Notes: generated by a model from the letters alone, not told the origin. A DNA stretch of 64,000 bases from Streptomyces flavidovirens DSM 40150 (GCF_000429085.1 NZ_AUBE01000002.1:164824-228823), one strand, 5' to 3'; positions 8,617 to 17,952 are shown, counted from the first letter of the stretch. Translations and numbers: made by a program.

Positions 8617-9867
8617 TCACACCACCGTGACGGCGGCGCCGAGCGCCTGCCAGGTCTCTTCGGCCTCCGCCGGGGAACCGGCCGTGAACAGCGCGTGCCC
8701 GATGCGGCACCGGAAGTCCCCGGGCTCGGGTATGGGCTCGCCCGGGCCGATCGCCAGGGCGGTGCGCAGCACTTCGGCCCGCCGCCCCAGTTCCTGCCAT
8801 CCGGTCAGCTCCCGGTAGTGGTGCGTGCCGGGCGGTGCGGTGAAGAACCGTACTCCGGCACTGGGCACCCGCGCCGGGCCGCGCGCGCCGAGCTCGTCCG
8901 GGTCGACGCCCAGCGCGGTGGCGAGGGCGACCTTCGACAGGTCCACACCGGTGGTCAGCTCCACGAGCTCGGTGATGTAGTCACCGGGCAGCCGCGCGCC
9001 GATCTCGATGAGCACCGGGCCCCTGGGTGTCAGCCGCAGTTCGCAGTGGAAGGGACCGGTGGTCAGATGCACCGCTTCGGCGACCCGGCGCACATAGGCG
9101 TGTGTCTCGTCGGCCACGGACGGCTCCAGCCGCGCGGGGGTGAGGTGGCCGGTCTCGACGAAGTACGGTTCGGGGCCGAGCAGTTTGCGGGTGACGGCCA
9201 GGACATGGACGTCGCCGTCGTGCACATAGCCGTCGACGCTGTACTCGTCGCCGCTCACGTACTCCTCCACCAGCGCCCGTCCGGACAGCGGGCGGCCGAG
9301 GTCGAGCCGGGGGTCCGTGACGAGCCGGTCGTACGCGGCGGCCAGCGCGGCCCGGTCGTCGGCGCGGCTGACGTGGATGCTGCCCGATTCGTCCACCGGC
9401 TTCAGCACGCAGGGGAACCCGGTCACCGCGGCCGCCGCGGCGAGCTCATCGGCGGAGGTGACCTCGGCGTGGCGGGGCACCAGCAGCCCGGCGGCGGCGG
9501 TGCGCGCCCGCATCAGGGCCTTGTCCCTGACCTCGTCCACGGTGTCGGCGGCCAGTCCGGGAAGCCCCAGCGCCGCGGCCACACGTGCCGCGGCCGGCAC
9601 GTACACATCGCATCCGGGCAGGACGGCCGAGACGGGCGTACGGGCGTGCAGTTCCTTGGCGGCGCGCTCCAGGGCGGCGCGGTCGTTGGTGTCGACGACG
9701 ACCAGGGTGTCGACGAGTTCCCGCAGATCGTCGGGGACCTTCCGGTCACCCGCGTCGTGGGAGAACAGAACGACGGGTATGCCCAGGGCGTGTGCGGTCC
9801 TGGTGACCGCGGCACCGGCGGAGATCGCCTCGATCACGAGTACGCGCCGGGTGGAGAGATGCTGCAT
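8617..9867 (-). CDS. ATP-grasp L-amino-acid ligase (second of two)
   Basis: A 416-residue ATP-grasp protein of the carbamoyl-phosphate synthase-like/L-amino-acid ligase type. It begins with a Rossmann-like strand (RRVLVIEA), then GFPCVLKPVDESGS (nucleotide loop, near 155), VEEYVSGDEYSVDGYV (near 200) and the metal-binding GPVLIEIGARLPGDYI (near 290). The ATG at 9867 has GAGGAAG six bases upstream. It lies 4 bp from the N-hydroxylase gene and 51 bp after the M20 peptidase. A ligase/peptidase pair suggests that a dipeptide or amide is built and later trimmed. It is divergent from the ligase at 2992, so two different amide bonds are likely. Confidence 0.8.
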   Translation of the reverse strand: MQHLSTRRVLVIEAISAGAAVTRTAHALGIPVVLFSHDAGDRKVPDDLRELVDTLVVVDTNDRAALERAAKELHARTPVSAVLPGCDVYVPAAARVAAALGLPGLAADTVDEVRDKALMRARTAAAGLLVPRHAEVTSADELAAAAAVTGFPCVLKPVDESGSIHVSRADDRAALAAAYDRLVTDPRLDLGRPLSGRALVEEYVSGDEYSVDGYVHDGDVHVLAVTRKLLGPEPYFVETGHLTPARLEPSVADETHAYVRRVAEAVHLTTGPFHCELRLTPRGPVLIEIGARLPGDYITELVELTTGVDLSKVALATALGVDPDELGARGPARVPSAGVRFFTAPPGTHHYRELTGWQELGRRAEVLRTALAIGPGEPIPEPGDFRCRIGHALFTAGSPAEAEETWQALGAAVTVV

Positions 9868-9918
9868 CGTTCTTCCTCACTGCGGTCGGTTGCCGGTCAG
9901 GCGGTGTTCGGTCCGTAC

Positions 9919-11220
9919 TCAGTAGGTGGTCAGCAGCCGGTCGAGAACGCGGACCCCGAAGCGCAGGGCCTCCACGGGCACCCGTTCGTCCACGCCGTGG
10001 AACATCGACGCGAAGTCCAGCTCCGGGGGCAGGCGCAGCGGAACGAATCCGTAACCGCGCACACCCAGCCGGTGGAAGGCCTTGTTGTCCGTGCCGGCCG
10101 GCAGGCAGTAGGGAGCGATCCGGGCGCCCGGGTCCTCCTTCTGCAGGGCGGTGAGCATGGAGTCCACCAGGGGTGCGTCGAACGGGGCCTCGATGCCGGG
10201 GTCCCGGTCGATGACCTCGTGCCGCACGCCCGGGCCCAGCAGCTCGCCGAGGGTGTCCAGGAAGTCCTTCTCGGCGCCGGGCAGGAAGCGGCCGTCCACC
10301 TCCGCCGTCGCCGTCTCCGGAATGACGTTGGTCGCGTAACCGGCGTGCAGGCGGGTGGGGTTGGAGATGTGGGTGAGGGAGGCGCCGACGAGCCGGGCGA
10401 GTGGGCCCAGGGCCGCCAGCGCGGGGCCGGGGTCCTCCTCGTCGTACGCGAGCCCGTACGCGTCGCACAGCTCCCGCAGCAGCGTGCGGCTGGCGGGGGT
10501 GAGCCGGAAGGGCCAGGGGTGGCGGCCGACCCGGACGACCGCGGCGCACAGTTCGGTCACGGCGTTGTCCGGGTGGATCAGCGACGCGTGTCCGGCCCGG
10601 TTCTCGGCCGTCAGGCGCAGCCACAGCAGTCCCTTCTGCGCCGTCTCGATGAAGTACAGCCGCACTCCGGCGTCCACCTGGACGGAGAAGCCGCCCACCT
10701 CACTGATGGCTTCGGTGACACCCTCGAAGAGATCGGGCCGGTGCTCCACCAGGTGGCGGGCGCCGAACTCGCCACCCGCCTCCTCGTCGGCCAGCCAGGC
10801 GAACACCAGGTCCCGCCGGGGGCGGCGGCCACTGCGTACGAGATCGCGCAGGACCGCGAGCATCATCGCGTCCATGTTCTTCATGTCGACCGCGCCGCGG
10901 CCCCACACGCAGTCGTCGATGATCTCGCCGGACAGCGGCGGAACGGTCCAGCTTCCGGCGATGGCGGGCACCGTGTCCAGGTGACCGTGGATCAGCAGCC
11001 CCGGCAGGGTGGGGTCGGTGCCCGGAAGGCGGACGACGACGTTGCCGCGCCGCCGGGCGCTTTCGACGTAGACGGGGTCCAGTCCCACCTCGGTCAGCCA
11101 GGTGGCGACCTGCTCGGCGGCGAGGCGTTCCCCGGCGCCACGGCCGTCGCCGTGGTTGTAGGTGTCGATGCGTATCAGTTCCGAGCAGAGGCGGGCGACT
11201 TCATCCTCGCCTGTGATCAT
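9919..11220 (-). CDS. M20-family zinc peptidase/deacylase
   Basis: A 433-residue M20 metallohydrolase (ArgE/DapE/carboxypeptidase G2 type). Ligand motifs are GLLIHGHLDTVP (His and Asp, near residue 75), WGRGAVDMKN (second Asp, near 110) and the LADEEAGGEFG catalytic Glu pair (near 145). The start ATG at 11220 overlaps the regulator stop (ATGA). The longer open frame upstream belongs to antisense reading of the regulator and is not used. Within the operon it may remove an N-acyl or aminoacyl group. An N-acetylornithine deacetylase-like role is plausible beside the ornithine acetyltransferase at 26275, but this is inference. Confidence 0.85.
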   Translation of the reverse strand: MITGEDEVARLCSELIRIDTYNHGDGRGAGERLAAEQVATWLTEVGLDPVYVESARRRGNVVVRLPGTDPTLPGLLIHGHLDTVPAIAGSWTVPPLSGEIIDDCVWGRGAVDMKNMDAMMLAVLRDLVRSGRRPRRDLVFAWLADEEAGGEFGARHLVEHRPDLFEGVTEAISEVGGFSVQVDAGVRLYFIETAQKGLLWLRLTAENRAGHASLIHPDNAVTELCAAVVRVGRHPWPFRLTPASRTLLRELCDAYGLAYDEEDPGPALAALGPLARLVGASLTHISNPTRLHAGYATNVIPETATAEVDGRFLPGAEKDFLDTLGELLGPGVRHEVIDRDPGIEAPFDAPLVDSMLTALQKEDPGARIAPYCLPAGTDNKAFHRLGVRGYGFVPLRLPPELDFASMFHGVDERVPVEALRFGVRVLDRLLTTY

Positions 11221-12242
11221 GCGTACTCCTGTATCAGTGAGCCGTCCCTGCGGAGGCCACCACGCTTGTAGGTCCTGGTGATCAGCGACACCTCGAAGCC
11301 GACGATGCCCGGCAGCTCGCCGGAGACATGGCTGATGAACCGGTAGACGTCCTCTTCCGTGGCCACGGCGATGTCGAGGAGCAGCGCCCGGCTGTCCGTC
11401 ACCGCCACGCAGTAGCGCACCTCGGGCAGGGTGGCCAGGTAACGCCCGGTCTCCTCGACCGCCCCGGGGTTGACCGTCAGGTGAAGCTGGGCTTCCACGG
11501 ACAGGCCCAGGTGTGTGGACGCGATCTCGGCGCGGAGCTGGACATGCCGGCGGGCCAGCATGGCCTCCAGCCGGCGGCTCGCCGTCGGCACTGAGGTTTT
11601 GAGCTCCTCGGCGATTCCGCTGATCGTCGCCCGGCCGTTGCGCTGGAGCAGCTTGGCGATCCGTACGTCCAGCTCGTCCATCCGGTCCCGGCCGGTGCCG
11701 GTGGCGGGGGACGGCTGCGTGTCGTCCTGGTACGCGGGGGATCCGCGGCGCAGAGCCGCGATCTCCTCGTCGGTGAGATGGCGGGCGTACCACTGGCTCG
11801 TGGCGCTGAACATCCGCAGGACGACGTGCGAGCGCATGCCGCGCAGCGGGAACCGCGCGGGAAGCTCGTCGGCGAGGATCGAGTGGATAAGGGCGCGCTC
11901 CGGCACGACCAGTTCGAACCACAGCCGGCCCTCGTCACCGGTCGTCGCCAGCACGGTCCGGACATCGCCGCGCTGTGCCAACTCCTCGGCTACGCGGTCC
12001 AGTTCGCCCATGGGGGTCTGGGCGCAGATGTGGATCGGAACGCGGCTCCCGTACCGCTGGTCGTCGGGGATCGCGGTGATGCGCGACACCCCGCCGGAGA
12101 GCAGGCGTTGCGCCCGGCGGGCGACGGTGCGGTCGTTCTCGCCGAGTACCTCCGCCAGCTTGCCCCAGCTGACGCGCGGATCGATCTGGAAGGCGTTGAG
12201 AATGCGCTGATCGAGCGCGTCGAGCGTTTCCGTGCCGAACAT
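11217..12242 (-). CDS. Dual-HTH AsnC/Lrp-type regulator, first gene of the operon
   Basis: A 341-residue protein with two Lrp/AsnC units. The first helix-turn-helix begins LDALDQRILNAFQIDPRVSW (residues ~5-24), the second MDELDVRIAKLLQRNGRATI (near 185), each followed by a ligand-sensing alpha/beta segment. Lrp-type proteins sense amino acids. As the promoter-proximal gene it probably controls this operon and perhaps the divergent hydroxylase gene. I chose ATG 12242 over an upstream in-frame ATG at 12272 because GGAGGAAG lies six bases before it. A natural ligand guess is arginine, ornithine or lysine, not shown by the sequence. Confidence 0.85.
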   Translation of the reverse strand: MFGTETLDALDQRILNAFQIDPRVSWGKLAEVLGENDRTVARRAQRLLSGGVSRITAIPDDQRYGSRVPIHICAQTPMGELDRVAEELAQRGDVRTVLATTGDEGRLWFELVVPERALIHSILADELPARFPLRGMRSHVVLRMFSATSQWYARHLTDEEIAALRRGSPAYQDDTQPSPATGTGRDRMDELDVRIAKLLQRNGRATISGIAEELKTSVPTASRRLEAMLARRHVQLRAEIASTHLGLSVEAQLHLTVNPGAVEETGRYLATLPEVRYCVAVTDSRALLLDIAVATEEDVYRFISHVSGELPGIVGFEVSLITRTYKRGGLRRDGSLIQEYA

Positions 12243-12664
12243 CCGCGTCTTCCTCCGTAGCGCTTTCCTCAATCGAAAGAGCGTCCGGTGGCGATTTCTA
12301 TCATGTCATGCGCGTCTTGGCGACGGATCCTAACGAACTTATGGCGAGAGCGAGATGACACACAGGTGGCGCCGCGGCATGACCTTCGCGACACCGCACC
12401 ACTGGGCCGACGCCTCCTGGCGGCGCGGTGTTCACGGACCGAGAGAGGGGGTTGACAGATCGTCAAGCCTAGGGTGATGCTCCAATCGCTTTTCGGCATG
12501 GGCGCCCCGGATCCTGACCAGACCCGGCGAGCATCGTCTCGCGGACCGCCAGTGGTGCCGCGTCGTCATGTCCGCATACGCACACCTGAAAAACGGGGAC
12601 AACTGATGCTCCGGCGAGCCCCTTTCCGATGCCACGCACCCGCACACCAGAGAGGTGATTTGCC
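12243..12664. promoter_or_regulatory. Divergent intergenic region between the AsnC-type regulator and the VioC-type hydroxylase
   Basis: These 422 bases contain no convincing gene and must hold the promoters of two divergent operons. On the plus strand a TTGACA (12452-12457) is followed after 17 bases by TGATGC, a poor -10, giving a weak candidate promoter about 180 bases before the hydroxylase start. Short AT-richer stretches near 12290-12350 may belong to the leftward promoter. I see no strong inverted repeat that would define the regulator's site. Confidence 0.45.
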
Positions 12665-13645
12665 ATGAGCCGCTACGTCCTTGACAACAGTGAGAGTTCA
12701 CACATCGCGGAGATCGCCGACAAGTTCCTGCGGAACAAGCAGCCCTGGCGTCCGCTGGCCGCCATCGACGATCTGCGCACCGAGGCCGAGGAGCTTCCCG
12801 TGGGGGTACGGAAGTTCCTCGTGGACGCGCGGACGAGGGAAGACGCCGTCATCACGCTCGCGAATCTGCCGGTCTCCCCTGACCTGGCACCGACGCCCGC
12901 CAACTGGCGGGACGCCGAGCGTGCGGACGCCGGCCGGCTGGAGGAGGTCACGCTGCTGCTGTGCGCCTCGCTTCTCGGCGACCCCTTCTCGTGGGCCAAC
13001 CAGCAGGACGGCCGGCTGGTCCACGACGTCTGCCCCTCCAAGGGCTTGGAGGACTCACTGACCAGCGCGAGCAGCCAGACGCAGCTCACCCTGCACACCG
13101 AAGACGTCTTCCACGCCTGCCGCGGTGACTACGTGGCCCTGATGTGCTTGCGCAATCCCGACGCGGTCGGCACCACCGTCGCCCGGGTCCTGCCCGGCAT
13201 GCTGCCGGAAGGGGTCATGGACGTGCTGCGGCAGAGCCGCTTCCGTTTCTACCCCGACGACTCGCACATCACCGTCCCGGCCGACGCGGCCGCGCCGGCG
13301 GTGGCGCTCACGGACCGGCCGTACGAGCAGGGACCGGTGCTCTTCGGCCCGGCCGACGACCACTACCTGCGCATCGACCCGGACTTCACCGTCGCCGTAC
13401 CCGGTGACATTGAGGCCGAAGAGGCGCTGCGCCTTTGCTCGCAGGCGCTGGCCGCGGCGACCGAGCGGCTGGTGCTGGAGCCGGGCGAGGCGGCCTTCCT
13501 CGACAACTACCGGGTGATACACGGCCGCGAGGTCTTCACCCCCCGCTACGACGGCGAGGACCGCTGGCTCAAGCGCACCAGCATGGTGCGCGACCTGCGG
13601 CGCAGCTACGTGCACGAGCGGTCCCGCTCCCGCGTGCTGGCCTGA
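12665..13645 (+). CDS. VioC-type Fe(II)/2-oxoglutarate hydroxylase of a guanidino (or other basic) amino acid
   Basis: A 326-residue clavaminate-synthase-like dioxygenase closest in motif layout to VioC (arginine 3-hydroxylase of viomycin) and OrfP (streptothricin). The iron triad is H144, E146 (LHTED) and H286 (YRVIHGR), and the 2-oxoglutarate arginine is in DRWLKR (R300/R304). The stretch LLGDPFSWANQQDG near 104-117 and the C-terminal RDLRRS are typical of this group, which also includes citrulline and lysine hydroxylases. ATG 12665 has GAGAGGTG upstream. It starts a plus-strand set with two transporters. A hydroxylated arginine, citrulline or ornithine is the likely product, and position and substrate are unknown. 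Confidence 0.85.
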   Translation: MSRYVLDNSESSHIAEIADKFLRNKQPWRPLAAIDDLRTEAEELPVGVRKFLVDARTREDAVITLANLPVSPDLAPTPANWRDAERADAGRLEEVTLLLCASLLGDPFSWANQQDGRLVHDVCPSKGLEDSLTSASSQTQLTLHTEDVFHACRGDYVALMCLRNPDAVGTTVARVLPGMLPEGVMDVLRQSRFRFYPDDSHITVPADAAAPAVALTDRPYEQGPVLFGPADDHYLRIDPDFTVAVPGDIEAEEALRLCSQALAAATERLVLEPGEAAFLDNYRVIHGREVFTPRYDGEDRWLKRTSMVRDLRRSYVHERSRSRVLA

Positions 13646-13695
13646 GCCGTTCCCGGCGTCCGCACCCCGCCCCCGTACGAAGGACAGACCCTCGG

Positions 13696-14685
13696 ATGAC
13701 TCCTGACACCACGGCTCCGGCACCACGGTCACGCGGAGCGTCCAGTGCCGTGCTCCTGATGGTGGCGGTCACGGCCGTATGGGCCTCCACCTTCGTGATC
13801 ATCCAGGACTCGATCGACCGCATGCCGGTGCTGGACTTCACCGCCGCGCGGTTCGCGGTCGCCGCCCTGGTCCTGGTGGTCATCAGGCCGCGGGCGCTGT
13901 GGTCGCTGGACCGCGGCGGGCTGGTGCGGGGTGTGCTGCTCGGCCTGGCGCTGGCGGGCACCTACCTGTTCCAGACGTACGGCCTTCTCTACACCTCCAC
14001 GACGGTGTCGGCCTTCGTGACCGGCATGTTCGTGGTGTTCACGCCGCTGATCACCGCCGTCGTCCTGCGCCGCCGGCTGTCACTGGGCACCTGGGCCGCC
14101 ATGGTGCTCGCCCTGGCCGGCCTGGCGCTGCTGACGTTGCGCGGTTTCTCCATCGGGATCGGGGAACTGCTGACCCTGGGCTGCGCCCTGTGTCTGGCCC
14201 TGCAGATCGTCGGCACCGGCGAGTGGGTGGGGGGACGCGATCCGTACGCCCTGGTCCTGGTGCAGATGGCCACCGTCGCCGTGGTGTGCGGGGTCGCCGC
14301 GGCGCCGGGCGGTCTGGAGATGGTCCCGCCGGACGCGGGCGCCTGGTTCGGCGTGCTGTACACCGGCGTCCTGGCGACGGCCGTCGGCATTGTCATCCAG
14401 ACGTGGTCGCAGACCCGGATCAGTGCCACGCGGGTCGCCATCGTCATGACCATGGAGCCGGTGTTCGCCGCGTTCATCGGGCGGCTGGTCGGCGAGGAGC
14501 TCACCGCCTTCCAACTGCTGGGCGCCGCCCTCGTGCTCGCGGCGATGTACGTCATCGAGCTCGGTTCGGCGGGCGGCGGCGGATCCGAACCGGAGCTCGC
14601 GGACCAGATGGCCCCAGCCGCCGCCGACCGCGAACTGACCACGACCGCCGCCGCCCCGGCCACGGAGACGCCCCGTGAGCGTTGA
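13696..14685 (+). CDS. EamA/DMT-family transporter
   Basis: A 329-residue protein with about ten hydrophobic segments arranged as two EamA repeats (first half to ~150, second half ~155-295) and a polar Ala/Glu-rich tail. Drug/metabolite transporters of this family export amino acids and small metabolites. The ATG at 13696 is preceded by GAAGGA. Its stop codon overlaps the GTG of the next transporter by 11 bp, so the two are translationally coupled. A role in export of the cluster product or an amino-acid intermediate is inferred from position. Confidence 0.85.
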   Translation: MTPDTTAPAPRSRGASSAVLLMVAVTAVWASTFVIIQDSIDRMPVLDFTAARFAVAALVLVVIRPRALWSLDRGGLVRGVLLGLALAGTYLFQTYGLLYTSTTVSAFVTGMFVVFTPLITAVVLRRRLSLGTWAAMVLALAGLALLTLRGFSIGIGELLTLGCALCLALQIVGTGEWVGGRDPYALVLVQMATVAVVCGVAAAPGGLEMVPPDAGAWFGVLYTGVLATAVGIVIQTWSQTRISATRVAIVMTMEPVFAAFIGRLVGEELTAFQLLGAALVLAAMYVIELGSAGGGGSEPELADQMAPAAADRELTTTAAAPATETPRER

Positions 14686-15982
14686 CGCCGCACCCGGACC
14701 TTCCCCCGCCTCGCCACCGGGCGCCCCGCCACCGGTCAGGAACCGCAGGCGCCAGTTGCTCGCGGCTTCCGCCGGCAACCTCGTCGAGTGGTACGACTGG
14801 CTCGCCTACGCCTACCTCGCCACCTACTTCGCCGACCAGATCTTCCCGCCCGGCGGCGGACCGGTCGTACTGGCGCTGAGTTCCTTCGCGGTCTTCGCGG
14901 TGGGCTTCGCCGCCCGTCCGGCCGGCGGCCTGCTGCTCGGTGTCCTCGCCGACCGGCACGGGCGCCGCACGGCGATGACCGCGACGATCGCCCTGATGGG
15001 TGCCGGACAGCTCGCGATGACCGTGCTGCCGACGTACGACCAGATCGGCATGGCCGCGCCGGTGCTGCTGGTCGTCATCCGACTGGTCCAAGGGCTTTCC
15101 GTGGGCGGTGAGTTCGCCGTCGCCGCGGTCTTCCTCGTGGAGTCGGCCCCGCCCCGGCGCCGCGGCCTCTACTCCAGCGTCAGCTACGTGAGCGCGAACC
15201 TCGGTCAGCTCCTGGCGGCGGGCGTCGCCGCACTGCTCGCCGCGCAGCTCAGTACGGAGCAGATGCACTCCTGGGGCTGGCGCGTCGCCTTCGGTATCGG
15301 CGTGGTCGCCTGTCTGACCGGCTTCTGGGTACGCCACGGTACGGAGGAGACCCACCCCGCCCTCGCGGAGCGGGCCGCCCGGCCGCGGCTGTTCGACTTC
15401 CTGCGCAGCAATCCACGGGAAGCCGCGCTGATCGTCGGCATGACCCTGGGCGCCACGGTCACCTTCTACACCTGGACCACCTTCCTGCCCACGTACGCCG
15501 AACTCGCTGTCGGCTTCGACCCGGCCTCAGCACTCACGGTCAGCACCCTCGCGCTGGCGTTCTTCACGGCCATCCAGCCGCTGGCCGGACTGCTGTCGGA
15601 CCGGATCGGCCGCAAGCCCCTGCTGATCACCTTCGGCGCCGGTTTCACCGTCCTGACCGTGCCGATGCTGGAGCTGCTGAGCGACTCCTTCTGGAGCCTG
15701 CTGCTGATCAGCTGTGCGGGGATGGTGCTGCTCACCGGCTACACGGCGGTGAGCGCGGCCGTGATGGCGGAGCTGTTCCCCGCCCGCGTGCGCACCGCGG
15801 GCATCGGTCTGCCGTACGCCGCCACGGTCGCCGCGTTCGGCGGCACCGCCCCGTACCTGGCCACCGCCCTGATGGACAGCGGCCACGGCGAGTGGTTCGG
15901 CTGGTACGTCTCCGGGCTGACGCTGATCTCGACCGTCGTCTACGTCACCATGCGCGAGACGAAGGGGGCGGAGCCGAGGTGA
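14675..15982 (+). CDS. MFS transporter of the metabolite:H+ symporter (ProP/ShiA) type
   Basis: A 435-residue permease with the MHS-family opening GNLVEWYDWLAYAYLA (near residue 30), the DRHGRR loop and twelve predicted spans. Relatives import proline/betaine, shikimate or dicarboxylates with protons, so this gene may take up a precursor instead of exporting a product. GTG 14675 lies within the end of the EamA gene. Its 3' end runs 38 bp into the oppositely oriented MFS gene. Confidence 0.85.
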   Translation: MSVDAAPGPSPASPPGAPPPVRNRRRQLLAASAGNLVEWYDWLAYAYLATYFADQIFPPGGGPVVLALSSFAVFAVGFAARPAGGLLLGVLADRHGRRTAMTATIALMGAGQLAMTVLPTYDQIGMAAPVLLVVIRLVQGLSVGGEFAVAAVFLVESAPPRRRGLYSSVSYVSANLGQLLAAGVAALLAAQLSTEQMHSWGWRVAFGIGVVACLTGFWVRHGTEETHPALAERAARPRLFDFLRSNPREAALIVGMTLGATVTFYTWTTFLPTYAELAVGFDPASALTVSTLALAFFTAIQPLAGLLSDRIGRKPLLITFGAGFTVLTVPMLELLSDSFWSLLLISCAGMVLLTGYTAVSAAVMAELFPARVRTAGIGLPYAATVAAFGGTAPYLATALMDSGHGEWFGWYVSGLTLISTVVYVTMRETKGAEPR

Positions 15983-17162
15983 GTCCGGGCTGCCGCCTGC
16001 GCCGTGGCAGCAGTACGAGACCGGCGAGCCCGCCCACCGCCGCCAGCCCGAACACCGGGCCCAGGCCCACCCGGTCACCCAGCAGGCCGGCCACCGGGGC
16101 CGCCGCGGCCTGCCCCGCGGCCAGCGCGAGAAAGGACACGGTGACCCCCTGCGAGGCGCGGGGGAACAGCTCCACCGCCCACAGGATGAACAGTCCGCTC
16201 AGCCCCATGTAGGCCGCGCCGAACAGGGCCGCCGATACCAGCGCCACGGGCAGGACCGGCCCCGGCAGCGCCGGCAGGGCGAGGCTGAGCGACCAGGGCA
16301 GCCACAGGATCACCGCGGCGCGGCGCGGGCCGGCCGCCTGCGTCAGCCGGCCGGTCAGTCCGCCCAGCGGACCGCCGACGCCGATCACACACCAGCAGAC
16401 GGCGGCGGGCACCCCCGCCAGACCGGCCTCCACCAGCCGCCCCTGCGAGAAGTTCCAGTACGGGGCGGACGTCGCGCCCAGGACGAGCGAGCTGGCCACC
16501 AGCCGCCGTACATCGCAGTCCCGCCAGGCCGGTCCCCGGCCACCGCCGGCGGAGACCGGGAGGCCTTCGGGTTCGTGCTGCCCGGCGTCCCGGCGTGCGG
16601 GCAGCACGAGCCACGTCACCGCCGTCGCCAGGGCGGCGATCACCGCGAAGGACGCCCAGCTCCAGCGCCAGCCCACTGAGATCAGGGGGGTGAGCGCCGA
16701 CAGCACCAGCCCGAAACTCGTCCCCGTGTTGGCCCAGGTCTGCGCCGGCCGGTGACCGGCGCCGGCCACGCGCCGGCTGATCAGTTGTGCCACCCCGGTC
16801 GACGCCAGCCCCGCGCTGCTCGCGGCGAGCACGGCGCCCACCGCCAGCACCGGTACCCGCTGTGCCATGGCCACCGTCGCCACTCCGCCCGCCGCCAGCG
16901 CCCCCGAGGCCAGCACCGTTCCTCTGGGCGAACGGCCGGCCACCACCGGCCCGAGCAGCAGTCCGAGGGCGTACCCCGTCGTGGCGAGACCGCTCAGGAG
17001 TCCCAGCCCCGCGCCCGACAGCGAAAAGACCTCACGGAATGTCGGCTCGAAGAGTCCATAGGCGTACCGCGCGAACCCGTAGCACACCGCGATGATCGCC
17101 GCCCCGGCAGCGGCGAATACGGACCAGTGAGGTTCACCGCCCCTTTCCCTCAAATTTCCCAC
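15945..17162 (-). CDS. YbfB/YjiJ-type MFS transporter
   Basis: A 405-residue twelve-span MFS protein. The opening CYGFARYAYGLFEPTFRE (near residue 27) is typical of the YbfB/YjiJ group. The start is taken as GTG 17162; GAGGGA directly abuts it, so a TTG nine bases downstream is a possible alternative. It is divergent from the GNAT/argH/argG operon and convergent with the MHS transporter, with tail-to-tail overlap at 15945-15982. Substrate unknown. Confidence 0.75.
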   Translation of the reverse strand: MGNLRERGGEPHWSVFAAAGAAIIAVCYGFARYAYGLFEPTFREVFSLSGAGLGLLSGLATTGYALGLLLGPVVAGRSPRGTVLASGALAAGGVATVAMAQRVPVLAVGAVLAASSAGLASTGVAQLISRRVAGAGHRPAQTWANTGTSFGLVLSALTPLISVGWRWSWASFAVIAALATAVTWLVLPARRDAGQHEPEGLPVSAGGGRGPAWRDCDVRRLVASSLVLGATSAPYWNFSQGRLVEAGLAGVPAAVCWCVIGVGGPLGGLTGRLTQAAGPRRAAVILWLPWSLSLALPALPGPVLPVALVSAALFGAAYMGLSGLFILWAVELFPRASQGVTVSFLALAAGQAAAAPVAGLLGDRVGLGPVFGLAAVGGLAGLVLLPRRRRQPGLTSAPPPSSRAW

Positions 17163-17346
17163 TCCCTCGGGGCGTTCAGCAACGGAAGGTCAAGTCTTGC
17201 TCATATGGCGAGACGCGAAGCGCCGTAAGCCTGTCCGTTCGCGGACATGACGCATTCCGGCCAGCCGCCTGTGTGGACGCCCCCGATGAGCGGCGAAAGG
17301 ATGATGACTCGATGCCATTGTCCACGCCCGAGAGGGAGTCAACTCC

Positions 17347-17952
17347 GTGCCCGCGTACAGCGATTCGGTCAGCATCGGTGCCGCCGGTCCGGTCCCCGTG
17401 GAATGCGTACTCCAAAGGCGTCCGCTGACCCGTGCGGAAGCAGACGAGGTCGTCGCCCAGATCCGGCGCTCACCGAAGATCACCGGTTACAGCCGGTCCG
17501 AGTGGCAGGGCCGCCGGGACACCTTCGCACTGGTCCGCCGGGACGGGGGCGAACTCGTCGGCGCCCTGCTCGTCCACCACCTGGCGGGCCGGTGGGCCGA
17601 GATAGCAGTGGTGTTCGTGCTGGAGGAACACCGGGGCAGAGGGTACGGCCGACAGCTCCTGGCGGGCGCGCTGGACATGATGGCGGGCACCAGGAAGCGA
17701 CTGCTCCTCTTCTACTCGGAGGGCGGTCCGATGGGCGCTCTGGCCCGGGACCACGGATTCGAGATCCATGCCGGCGAAGACGCGTTCGTACGGGGGATGC
17801 CGGGGCGACGCGTCTTTCTCAAATACATCTACAAATTCCAGTGGCTGTGCAGCTTCTACCGCATTCGCGAAATGCGGCGCAAACGCCGGGAACTGGATTG
17901 CACCTTCGACTTCAAGGTCGCCTTCCTCCACACCGAAGGAATCAAGAAATGA
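17347..17952 (+). CDS. GNAT-family N-acetyltransferase
   Basis: A 201-residue protein with a GNAT core. The acetyl-CoA loop is EEHRGRGYGRQLL (near residues 98-110), followed by LLLFYSEGGPMGALARDHGF. A basic extension of ~60 residues follows (FLKYIYKFQWLCSFYRIREMRRKRREL), not part of the usual domain. GTG 17347 has GAGGGAG ten bases upstream. The stop overlaps the argH start (ATGA at 17949), so the three genes GNAT-argH-argG form an operon. It may acylate an amino or hydrazine nitrogen, or inactivate the product for self-protection. Confidence 0.85.
   Translation: MPAYSDSVSIGAAGPVPVECVLQRRPLTRAEADEVVAQIRRSPKITGYSRSEWQGRRDTFALVRRDGGELVGALLVHHLAGRWAEIAVVFVLEEHRGRGYGRQLLAGALDMMAGTRKRLLLFYSEGGPMGALARDHGFEIHAGEDAFVRGMPGRRVFLKYIYKFQWLCSFYRIREMRRKRRELDCTFDFKVAFLHTEGIKK

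Noticed and set aside
8695..11271. 858-codon plus-strand open frame
   Set aside because: It runs antisense to the ATP-grasp and M20 genes, which have catalytic motifs; composition is that of a shadow frame.
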